DNA of 57,237 nt from Verrucomicrobiaceae bacterium (GTDB taxonomy: Bacteria > Verrucomicrobiota > Verrucomicrobiia > Verrucomicrobiales > Verrucomicrobiaceae). The notes beneath the pieces were generated by a model. That model made no database searches. It saw nothing but the letters and a program-made list of their open reading frames with translations, and was not told the origin of the DNA. How positions within the stretch are numbered: the first letter of the stretch is position 1; the number at the start of each line of letters is the position of its first letter. Made by a program: the position numbers and the translations under genes. The stretch is taken from the NCBI GenBank assembly GCA_019694165.1, contig JAIBCL010000039.1, positions 1 through 57,237 of the forward strand. The letters are read 5' to 3'. Below, one piece after another: positions 18,120 through 25,786 of this stretch.

Positions 18120-21100
18120 TTCCAAGTGTCCGTTCGGAACGGTGAAGCGGGAAGGTCTGCCGCGTTGATGAGGTTGCCCTTCGGATTCGAAGCCCACGCA
18201 TAGCGGACCGCCTTGGGTGTGGGGATGTCAGCGTTCGAGACGATGACGTGTTCGCCTTCAATCTTCGCATCGGCCCAGACGAACTTCTTGTCCTCACCCG
18301 CGATGGCGAAGCCTTCGAGCGCGCCGGACTTTGCTTTCAGACCTTTGCCATGATCAAAGGTGAGCCATGCCTTGCCGCCATTGAACTCGACTGACTTGAA
18401 CACCGGCCCCGACCAAATGGCGATGTCTTGCCGATAAACATCGTGCAGCACCACACGCGACAGCCTCGCGGCGAAGTCGGCTTTGTTGGTCGGATGGCCT
18501 TGCTTTGGATCGCCGATGTCCATCGTGATCGCCATGCCGGTGTGTGGTAGCGCGAGGGCTTGCATCTGACCTTCGCGCACGGAGACGCCCCAGCCTGTAG
18601 GTTCGCTGGGAAGTTTTTGCGGTGTGGCGAATGCGGGCAACTGCACCCATGCGAAGTAGAAGTCGTCATGCCACTGCGCGCGCCAATCCGTGATGAGCGT
18701 CTTCATCTGCTCGCCATACAAGCCAGTGAACGGCCCGTTCGCATTGCGCTCGCCCTGATACCACAGGCAACCGCGCACCGTGTAAGGCACGAGCGGGGCG
18801 ATGACTCCATTAAACAACCGCCCAGGCTTCATCACGCCGATGTTTTTGAACGGCGACGGCGCTTTCGGCGCGGGTTGGTTCGCTTTGAGTGCAGCCGCGC
18901 GCTGCTTCAACCATGCGCTCTTCTTTTCGAGGAAGGCGCTCTGCTCCTTCGCGGGATCTAAGCCGTCGAGGCGCTTCGTCCAGTCGTCGAGCAGCGGCTT
19001 GAGTGATGGAACGCGCTGCTGCGGTTCGATGCTCGTCCAGGCTTCGATCGGTGTGCCGCCGACGGATGCGCTCAAGATGCCGACCGGCGTGTGCACCGCG
19101 TTCATGATGTCACGCGCGACGAAGTAACCCATCGCGGTGAAGTCGGCGACTGTCTCTGGCGAGCACACGATCCATTTGCCCGCTCGATCCGCGAGCGGCT
19201 CATCGGGCGGCACGGGCAGCTCGTAGATCGCGAACGGAGCATCGTGAACGAAGAAACGAATCTGCGGGTGCTTTGCCTCGGCGATCACGGCATCGGCGTT
19301 GTCCACCTTACCGTGCATCTTGCCCTTGATCTGCATCTCCATGTTCGACTGCCCGGACGCGAGCCAGACTTCGCCCACGAGCACGTCCTCGCATTTTAGA
19401 TTTCGGATTTCGGATTTCGGATTTGAAGAAGAGATGCGCAGTTCGCCTGGCTTCTCACTGGCAGGCATCGGATCAAGCTTCACCTGCCACTCGCCCTTGG
19501 CGTTTGATGTCGTGCTTCTGGATTGGCCAGCGAATTCAACCTTGATCGTGTCGCCCGCAATAGTCCTGCCCCAGATCGTCGCGGGCTTGCCTGCTTGCAG
19601 CACCATGTGGTCGGAGATGAAAGCAGGAAGCCGGAGCGCCGCTTGTGCCCTGAAGAAACCCAAGCTGTCGAAGAATGCATCCATCCGTTTCAGCGTGTCT
19701 TCATAGAGCGCCTTGTCCTTGAACATGAAGGTGTGAATCGCGCCCGGTGGCGAAACGAACTCGATTCGGTTGCCGGCTTTCAGCATGGCTTCGACAAACA
19801 AACGCACGCCAAGAATCGGCGTCGTCGTATCGCCATCGCCGTGGAAATGCAGCGTCGGCGGCATGTTTGGTTTCACCTGATGCGCGGGCGAGAGTTCCTG
19901 CCAGCGCTCGCCGATCTTGGCGTTGCCGTAGCCTTCGGACGAAGTGTCGATCACGGGCGAGAACAGCACGAGAGCATCGGGCCGGCACGAGACGCGCAGG
20001 TCTTCATCGGCGTGATCCACGCCATCGAACATCGCCGTCGCTGCGGCGAGATGGCCGCCAGCGGAAGCGCCGTTTACGATGATCTTGTGCGAATCGATGC
20101 CCAGCTCCTCCGCGTGAGCACGCACGTAGCGCACTGCGGCACGCGCGTCTTTGACGCACTCAAACACACTCACATCCGTGTCCGTTTTGTAGAGCCGGTA
20201 TTGCACCGCGACGGACACCATGCCGAGCTTTGCGCAATGATCGGCGAAGACATACATCGAGCGCGGCGAGCCGCTGGTCCAGCCGCCGCCGTGGATGCTC
20301 ACGAAGCACGCGCGTTTGTCGTTCGGCTTGAAGCCCGCTGGCTCGAAGATGTCGAGGCCCAGTTCGCGATCGCCAATCTTCTTGTAGATCACCCGACGTG
20401 TCGGCTCGACCTTCGCCGAGAGTTCGGAAGTGAAGATCGGCTGTTTCGTTTCAGGCTTCTGCGCCGCCAGCTTCTTGATGAAGACCTGCGATGGCAAGTG
20501 CGTGAGCGCATCCTCCCTCAGCGTGAGATGCAACACCTGCTGCCAGCGATGCGGCATGAAGAGATGCAGCACGCCGTCGTCGGTAAAGGCGTCGATGTAG
20601 GAGCACTGTGAGTTGAAACCGGACACAGCATGAATCGGCGCGACCGCGTTCGCGAGCACAAAGCGCGGCGCGCTCCAGGTGTGGCCTTCATCGGTGGAGA
20701 GCGAGGCCCAGACCTCGCTGCGCATCTTCATCGTCTCGGCTTTGTCACTGAGTTCGCCATACTTCGTCGAGGGCACTTTGTTGTGATGAAACGCGACGAG
20801 TGTCTTCCCATCCGAGAGTTGAAACACCATCGGCGGAGCGTCGGGATGCACGAGCGTGCTCGGCGCGGGCTTGGTCCACGTTTTGCCGTCGTCGCTGCTC
20901 CACGCGGTGAAAAGATGCCCCTGCGGCGTGCGCGACATGAAGAGCACGCGACCACCGCCGAGATTCAGCGGACGGCCTTCGTCCATGCGATTGAAACCCT
21001 CAGCGGCCCAGCCATTCGGCCTCGCACCCGGCAGCACGGTCCACGTCGCGCCTTTGTCTTCACTGCGCAGGATGTATTGCTGCGTCGTGAAGGGTTTCAC

Positions 21101-21748
21101 CGACCAGTCGGCGAGATGCGATCCGATCAACCACGTGCCCGCGTCCGTCTCCGTCATCCGCATCACCGACATGCCCATGAAGCCCGGATCATTCACCGGC
21201 GCGATGAGCTTCGTCTCTGACCAAGTGTGCCCGTCGTCATCTGAGCACCGATAACCAATCGGCGCATTCTCACGTTGCCCATTTTCCCACGTCCACTTGC
21301 CCGGCACCGGCTGCGTGCCGAAGCAATAGATGCGCTGAGCGCCGTGCGGAATCAGCGGCACAAAGCCATGCTGCCCATACGGCACATCGTAAGCGATCGC
21401 CGGCTTGCTCCACGTCTTGCCATGATCCGACGAGCGGCAGGCCATCATCGAATTGATCTTCTCGCCCTTGCTCTTCGCGTAGTGATCGCCCTCGGGAAAC
21501 ATCAGCAAGTAGTCACCCTTCGGCGTGATCGTCGCCCGCGTCTCCAGCACGCGCGTCTGCGTGCGATGCACCACCTGCCCCTTCACCGCACTGGCCGTGA
21601 TCAAACCGATACCCTCGCGCAGCACGATGCCTTTGGGCAGTTCCTTGGTTTTCAATTCCGTGCTGCCGACCGTCACCGTTTCCATCAACGGCAACGGTTC
21701 CTGCGCGGAGAGCAAGGTGGTGACGAGGCAAATGGCCAACGTTCTCAT
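18116..21748 (-). CDS. Sialidase - esterase - sialate O-acetylesterase fusion protein
   Basis: A 1210-residue exported protein with three catalytic-type modules. Signal peptide MRTLAICLVTTLLSA. Residues ~20-430 are a sialidase-like propeller (SSDHGKTW, SDDDGHTW, SEDKGATW, SSDDGKTW, STDEGHTW). Residues ~445-700 are an HSL-type alpha/beta hydrolase with oxyanion loop HGGGWTSG and nucleophile elbow NGASAGGH. Residues ~705-1210 are a sialate O-acetylesterase of SGNH type with GQSNMEMQ (~798) and VGGTPIEAW. Together these would remove O-acetyl groups and release sialic acids outside the cytoplasm; this pathway role is inferred from family knowledge. Start ATG 21748 overlaps the sialidase stop (ATGA), and the stop overlaps the next gene (ATGA). 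A heptanucleotide repeat sits within the coding frame between the Ig-like strand region and GQSN. Confidence 0.88.
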   Translation of the reverse strand: MRTLAICLVTTLLSAQEPLPLMETVTVGSTELKTKELPKGIVLREGIGLITASAVKGQVVHRTQTRVLETRATITPKGDYLLMFPEGDHYAKSKGEKINSMMACRSSDHGKTWSKPAIAYDVPYGQHGFVPLIPHGAQRIYCFGTQPVPGKWTWENGQRENAPIGYRCSDDDGHTWSETKLIAPVNDPGFMGMSVMRMTETDAGTWLIGSHLADWSVKPFTTQQYILRSEDKGATWTVLPGARPNGWAAEGFNRMDEGRPLNLGGGRVLFMSRTPQGHLFTAWSSDDGKTWTKPAPSTLVHPDAPPMVFQLSDGKTLVAFHHNKVPSTKYGELSDKAETMKMRSEVWASLSTDEGHTWSAPRFVLANAVAPIHAVSGFNSQCSYIDAFTDDGVLHLFMPHRWQQVLHLTLREDALTHLPSQVFIKKLAAQKPETKQPIFTSELSAKVEPTRRVIYKKIGDRELGLDIFEPAGFKPNDKRACFVSIHGGGWTSGSPRSMYVFADHCAKLGMVSVAVQYRLYKTDTDVSVFECVKDARAAVRYVRAHAEELGIDSHKIIVNGASAGGHLAAATAMFDGVDHADEDLRVSCRPDALVLFSPVIDTSSEGYGNAKIGERWQELSPAHQVKPNMPPTLHFHGDGDTTTPILGVRLFVEAMLKAGNRIEFVSPPGAIHTFMFKDKALYEDTLKRMDAFFDSLGFFRAQAALRLPAFISDHMVLQAGKPATIWGRTIAGDTIKVEFAGQSRSTTSNAKGEWQVKLDPMPASEKPGELRISSSNPKSEIRNLKCEDVLVGEVWLASGQSNMEMQIKGKMHGKVDNADAVIAEAKHPQIRFFVHDAPFAIYELPVPPDEPLADRAGKWIVCSPETVADFTAMGYFVARDIMNAVHTPVGILSASVGGTPIEAWTSIEPQQRVPSLKPLLDDWTKRLDGLDPAKEQSAFLEKKSAWLKQRAAALKANQPAPKAPSPFKNIGVMKPGRLFNGVIAPLVPYTVRGCLWYQGERNANGPFTGLYGEQMKTLITDWRAQWHDDFYFAWVQLPAFATPQKLPSEPTGWGVSVREGQMQALALPHTGMAITMDIGDPKQGHPTNKADFAARLSRVVLHDVYRQDIAIWSGPVFKSVEFNGGKAWLTFDHGKGLKAKSGALEGFAIAGEDKKFVWADAKIEGEHVIVSNADIPTPKAVRYAWASNPKGNLINAADLPASPFRTDTWK
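19399..19425. repeat. Heptanucleotide repeat GATTTCG (3.8 copies) inside a coding region
   Basis: Three perfect copies of GATTTCG and a partial fourth (GATTTG) run from 19399 to 19424. On the coding strand they read as AAATCCG-type units and encode the polar linker NPKSEIRNLK of the sialate O-acetylesterase domain. The unit is 7 bp, so gain or loss of one copy would shift the frame. Confidence 0.8.
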
Positions 21749-22926
21749 GGGGTGAGACGTGGGTTGGTGAGCCAGTCCATATTGAACCGCGCGTAGTGCA
21801 GCTCGTCCCAGTAGTGATCACTACCTTTGTCTCCGCGCTCGTAGATGAAGCCGATGCTGTGGTCACTGAGCACGACGATGTCCGAATATGACGCTGGATG
21901 TGGCCAGAGGGTTTTGCCGGCGCTCCAGGTCTCGCCGTCGTCATGGCTTACGCGGATGGTGAGGTTGTAGCGGCCATACGGATGCTCCTTTTGGCGGAAC
22001 GGAGACGCGGGGCTGGCGAACAGGAGAGTGCTCGCATCAAAGCGCTCCACGGCTCCGTGACAACGTGGCGTGATAAGTTCCTCAAGGCGATGCAGATCCG
22101 TCCAAGTCTCGCCACCATCGTGGCTGATGGCGGTGAGATGGCGGAGATTGTCTGGCGCGTCCTCGCTGCTTTCATTGCGGCTGATCACGCGGACGTCGCC
22201 GTTGGTGAGTTCAACGAACTGGCACTCGCTGGTGTTGATGCCGATGGTGCCACCGAGCTTCCAAGTGGAGCCGTGGTCATCGCTGAAGAAGCAGTGCGCG
22301 AAGCTGCGCAGGCGGCCTTTGCCGATGTCTTCTCGATGACGCGCAGGCACGAGCAGTCGGCCTGAGCGCAGTTGGACCATCGCGTTCCCAGGACCACAGC
22401 CGTAGCGTTGCGCCCAGTCTTTGCCCCAGGCCGCAGCTCGGCCGCCGCTCTCAGGATCGGCCTCTGTTTTGCCTTTCAGCGTCTCCCACTCGGGCTTGAT
22501 GACTTGTTCATGAATCGAGACCGGCCCTTGCCACGTCGCGCCGCTGTCGAGGCTGGTGAAGTAGTGGAACTGCTTTTTGTCGCGGAGGAAGAAGAGCCAG
22601 AGCTTCTTCGCATCGCGCTCGATGCCGACCGTGATGTCTGTGCAGGTGCGGTCCTCGTCGTCGAAGATGACTTGTTCATCGTTCCACGTCTTCCCTTTGT
22701 CAGAACTGCGCTTCATCACGATGTCGTGATTGCCGATGTCGCCGATGCCATCGTTGCGCTTCTCGCAGATCACCAGCACCTCGCCATTTGGAGCTTCGAC
22801 GATCGCAGGGATGCGGTAGTTCGGTTTGTTCTTCGGCGTGATCGGAAACACGCACGTCGTTTCAAACAAAGGCTCCGCACCGAAGCCTGTGATCGTGAGA
22901 GCGAGCGTGATGAGCCAGGATTTCAC
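21745..22926 (-). CDS. Exo-alpha-sialidase (GH33-like)
   Basis: A 393-residue exported sialidase that would cleave terminal sialic acids from glycoconjugates. Signal peptide KSWLITLALTITGFGA is followed by the RIP motif YRIPAI (~residue 37). Five Asp boxes follow: SSDKGKTW, SLDSGATW, SDDHGSTW, SHDGGETW and SHDDGETW. Arg residues in RLLVPARHRE and HPYGRYNL fit the arginine triad, and GFIYERGD supplies the Tyr/Glu region near the C-terminus. Of the three sialidase modules in the operon this one is closest to classical bacterial enzymes. The start is GTG 22926, overlapping the upstream esterase stop as GTGA. In-frame sequence further upstream lies inside the esterase gene and lacks a signal peptide. 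Its stop overlaps the next gene's ATG. Confidence 0.9.
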   Translation of the reverse strand: MKSWLITLALTITGFGAEPLFETTCVFPITPKNKPNYRIPAIVEAPNGEVLVICEKRNDGIGDIGNHDIVMKRSSDKGKTWNDEQVIFDDEDRTCTDITVGIERDAKKLWLFFLRDKKQFHYFTSLDSGATWQGPVSIHEQVIKPEWETLKGKTEADPESGGRAAAWGKDWAQRYGCGPGNAMVQLRSGRLLVPARHREDIGKGRLRSFAHCFFSDDHGSTWKLGGTIGINTSECQFVELTNGDVRVISRNESSEDAPDNLRHLTAISHDGGETWTDLHRLEELITPRCHGAVERFDASTLLFASPASPFRQKEHPYGRYNLTIRVSHDDGETWSAGKTLWPHPASYSDIVVLSDHSIGFIYERGDKGSDHYWDELHYARFNMDWLTNPRLTP

Positions 22927-23792
22927 GGCAGCAGCTTCAGACTCTTCAAAAACGCATCCGTCTTCTCCATGCACTCGTCATAGAGCGGCTGTGTGCGCAT
23001 GAGGTAGCCGTGCTGGCCACCCTGGTTTACGACGAGTTCGCTGCGATTCCCGGCCTTGAGCATGGCATCGTGAAAGGCCTGCGCGCCTTTGAAGGGCGTG
23101 GTGGGATCGGCGGTGCCGTGGAAGGTGATCGTCGGTGGCAGGCCGGGGCGGACGTTGTGTGCGGGGGAGAGTTCTTTCCAGCGCTCGCCGATGCGGGTGT
23201 TGCCGTAGCCATCCGTGGAGGTGTCGATCACAGGGAAGAGCAAGACGAGCGCGTTGGGCGTCGGCGAGATTTTCAGATCGTCGCTGTCTTCGTTGACATC
23301 GAACATCGCTGTCGCTGCAGCGAGATGCCCCCCTGCGGAGCCGCCGCTGACGATGATCTTGTTCGGATCGATGCCGAGTTCGGTCGCATGAGCGCGGACG
23401 TAGCGAACTGCGGAGCGCACGTCTTTGACGCAATCAAACACGGTCACGTTCTCTTTCGCCTTCACCAGCCGATACTCGACGCTGAAGCTCACAAGGCCGA
23501 GCTTCGCGAAGTGATCGGCAAATGAAAACATGCGCTCCGGCCCCATGCCTGTCCAGCCACCGCCGTGGATGGTGATGTAACACGCGCGCTTGTCACCCAC
23601 CTTCCATCCGTCCGGCTGAAACACATGCAGGCTCAATTCACGGTCAGCGACCTTTTTGTAAACGATCTTTCGAGTCGGCGTTAGCGTCGCCACGAGTTGC
23701 GCGACGTAGTCATTGGCCGTTTTGGACTTCGGCGCGGGTGTTTGGGCGAAAGCTGCCGAGGCGGTGGTGAGGAGAAGGAGAAAGCGAGTCAT
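22923..23792 (-). CDS. Secreted alpha/beta hydrolase (HSL/BD-FAE-like esterase)
   Basis: A 289-residue exported esterase and first gene of the sialic-acid operon. Signal peptide MTRFLLLLTTASAAFAQ supports ATG 23792. The oxyanion loop HGGGWTGMG lies near residue 74 and the nucleophile elbow SGGSAGGHLAA near 150. Asp in HGTADPTTP and His in GGQHGYL complete a triad. It is clearly paralogous to the middle domain of the fusion protein two genes downstream, sharing the blocks YKK.(A/G)DREL, VRYVRAHA.ELGID and IGERW.ELSPAH. Acetyl-ester removal from sialic acid or other glycans is the inferred role. The stop overlaps the sialidase GTG start. Confidence 0.9.
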   Translation of the reverse strand: MTRFLLLLTTASAAFAQTPAPKSKTANDYVAQLVATLTPTRKIVYKKVADRELSLHVFQPDGWKVGDKRACYITIHGGGWTGMGPERMFSFADHFAKLGLVSFSVEYRLVKAKENVTVFDCVKDVRSAVRYVRAHATELGIDPNKIIVSGGSAGGHLAAATAMFDVNEDSDDLKISPTPNALVLLFPVIDTSTDGYGNTRIGERWKELSPAHNVRPGLPPTITFHGTADPTTPFKGAQAFHDAMLKAGNRSELVVNQGGQHGYLMRTQPLYDECMEKTDAFLKSLKLLP

Positions 23793-23929
23793 GATGAGCA
23801 GAGTTGCCTTAACGCTTGGAGGTGGGGCGCATATCATCGAACCACGAGTGATGCGGGGGCGCGCAGGACAGCACCCACCGGAATTGGCAGGAAACTTGCC
23901 GGATGAAGCCGTGTTTCAGGTGTCGCCCC

Positions 23930-24943
23930 ATGAACTGCTCCCTCCTTCTCCGATTCTTTTTGTTTGCATGCCTCACATCATCGGCGGCTACGGCGCAATC
24001 GGATCCGCAGACTCAGCAGGCGCTCGATGGCATCCCGATTCGTCCGAGCATGACGGATGCGGCGATCCAGGAGTTTGACAACCCACATTGGATCTACATT
24101 AACCGCGACAGTGTCGTCAGACATGATGCGAAAGCGACAGCAGACCGGCATGAGTTGCTGCTGTGGATTCCCGGCACCCAGCCGTCGGATGTGAAGCCGC
24201 AGCCGGGGCGTGTGTCGCGAGGAGGAGCAAATGAATTTTGTAAGCTCGCAGCGACGCTCGGTTACCATGTGATCTCACTGAGTTATCCAAATACCATCTC
24301 GGCCTCCATTTGTCGGAATGAGAACGATCCGGGCGCCTTCGAGGCGTTTCGCATGGCCATCATCCAAGGCGGTGAGACCGCGCATATCAAAGTCAGCCGC
24401 ACGGACAGCATCGAGAACCGCCTCATCAAGCTGTTGCGGCTGTTGTCCGAACGACGTGCGCGCGAGGAGTGGGCGCAATTCTTGACCAAGGACGGCGGCA
24501 TTCAATGGGACAGGATCGCCGTCGCCGGCCAGTCACAGGGCGGCGGCCACGCGGCGCTGCTGGCGATTCATCACAAGGTCGCCCGGGCTCTTTGCTTTGG
24601 CGCGCCCAAGGACTACAGCCAGGCGCTGCAAGCACCCGCAGCCTGGTATCTCAAGGAGCCGGCGACCGCGAAGGAGCGTTTCTTCACCTTCAATCACGAT
24701 CAAGACCGCCAGGGATGCACGCCCGCGCAGCAGATCGAGAACCTCAAGGCGCTCAAACTCGATGCCCTCGGCTCCCCCGTCCACGTCGAGGACTCGAAAC
24801 CACCGTTCAACAAGTCGCGCATCCTGATGACCAACTACCCCGGCACCAAGGTGGACTCGCTCACTGCGCACGGCACCATGATCAGCGCGAGGAACAAAGA
24901 CCTGTTCGGCGAAGTCTGGCGTTACATGCTTTTGCAGGAGTAG
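23930..24943 (+). CDS. BPSS1187-family secreted alpha/beta hydrolase
   Basis: A 337-residue exported protein of the alpha/beta-hydrolase superfamily. Signal peptide CSLLLRFFLFACLTSSAATA. The nucleophile elbow is VAGQSQGGGHAALL (~residue 200). LLLWIPGT gives the first strand and oxyanion region, and LTAHGTM near the C-terminus may supply the catalytic His. The pattern of a Cys-containing RNENDPGAFEAFR block and NRLIKLLRLLSE fits BPSS1187-type proteins, whose substrates are unknown to me. An in-frame ATG at 23903 is an alternative that would add nine residues. Divergent from the sialic-acid operon across 137 bp, so a shared regulatory region is possible. Confidence 0.8.
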   Translation: MNCSLLLRFFLFACLTSSAATAQSDPQTQQALDGIPIRPSMTDAAIQEFDNPHWIYINRDSVVRHDAKATADRHELLLWIPGTQPSDVKPQPGRVSRGGANEFCKLAATLGYHVISLSYPNTISASICRNENDPGAFEAFRMAIIQGGETAHIKVSRTDSIENRLIKLLRLLSERRAREEWAQFLTKDGGIQWDRIAVAGQSQGGGHAALLAIHHKVARALCFGAPKDYSQALQAPAAWYLKEPATAKERFFTFNHDQDRQGCTPAQQIENLKALKLDALGSPVHVEDSKPPFNKSRILMTNYPGTKVDSLTAHGTMISARNKDLFGEVWRYMLLQE

Positions 24944-25251
24944 CTGTGTGCTGGCGCGGCATGAGGGTCCTAAGGCCCCCCCCAGAGGCCGGCTTCGTAT
25001 CGTGACTTCAATGCGCCGCGTCCGATGTCAGCGAGGATCGCGGCTCCCGGTAGAACGGCATCGCGCGATGCGGGGGCATCCGCTGGCGTTGTGGGGAAGT
25101 TTTTCGTGCCCTTTGTTGCGGCTCTGATTAGGGCCATTGGTTTTGCTGACCACTGGGAGCTGGACAGCGGGGCATACACCACAGATCCGCTTTTTCATGA
25201 GCGAAGTCCGCGTGAAGAAATCATGCGGCATGGCCGTTCCAGTCGCCACGC
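24944..25251. other. Intergenic region without identified gene
   Basis: 308 bp between the BPSS1187-type gene and the cupin gene. It holds an eight-C homopolymer (24976-24983) flanked by GGCC arms shortly after the stop codon. Short open frames exist on both strands (e.g. 25025-25255 plus, 24970-25182 minus), but I cannot relate either to a known family. No tRNA or clear promoter seen. Confidence 0.4.
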
Positions 25252-25692
25252 ATGAACATGAACGCCCTTCTTCTTCCCGCCGTGCTCTCCGCCGGCCTCG
25301 CCTTCACGCTCCGCGCGGCCGAGCCGGCCGAGATCAAAGTCACGCACATCGACCACTCGAAGGTGAACTTCGTCAGGCCGGGCAAGGTGCTGGAGAACTC
25401 CGAGTTCAAGATCGCGATGAGCAAGCGGGACAAGTCCGGCGTGGTGGAAATTCATGCGCATGACACGGACACGTTTTACATCGTCGATGGAGAGGCGGAG
25501 TTCGTCACCGGCGGCACAGTGGTGGATCTCAAAGAGGGGCCGAACGGCGAGAGCACGGGCAGGGAAATCACGGGCGGCGAGACGCATCACCTGAAGAAGG
25601 GCGACATGATGGTGATCCCGCGCGGCGTGCCGCACTGGTTCAAGGACGTAAAGGGCCAGATCAGCTACTATGTGGTGAAGGTGGTGAGGTGA
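25252..25692 (+). CDS. Secreted cupin-domain protein
   Basis: A 146-residue protein with signal peptide MNMNALLLPAVLSAGLAFTLRA and one cupin beta-barrel. Cupin motif 1 reads HAHDTDTFYIVDGEAEF with the metal-binding His pair and a Glu. Motif 2 is GDMMVIPRGVPHWF with its His. A short insertion (DLKEGPNGESTGREI) separates them. ATG 25252 or 25258 could be used. It converges with the FAD oxidoreductase gene (94 bp between the stops). Function unknown; it could bind a metal and act as an isomerase, dioxygenase or sugar-binding cupin. Confidence 0.85.
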   Translation: MNMNALLLPAVLSAGLAFTLRAAEPAEIKVTHIDHSKVNFVRPGKVLENSEFKIAMSKRDKSGVVEIHAHDTDTFYIVDGEAEFVTGGTVVDLKEGPNGESTGREITGGETHHLKKGDMMVIPRGVPHWFKDVKGQISYYVVKVVR

Positions 25693-25786
25693 GATCAGCA
25701 GAACTAGTCCGCCGTGACTTCCTGCCGCCGCGTCAGCCACCCGATGTGGCGGCCCGGCGTGCGATCCGGCATCGAAGGAGGGTGGC

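Noticed and set aside
19399..19425. Short tandem repeat as a CRISPR array
   Set aside because: The unit is 7 bp with no spacers and no cas genes are present.
24970..25182. Small minus-strand gene or transposase remnant
   Set aside because: The 70-codon frame has no recognisable family, start signal or terminal repeats.
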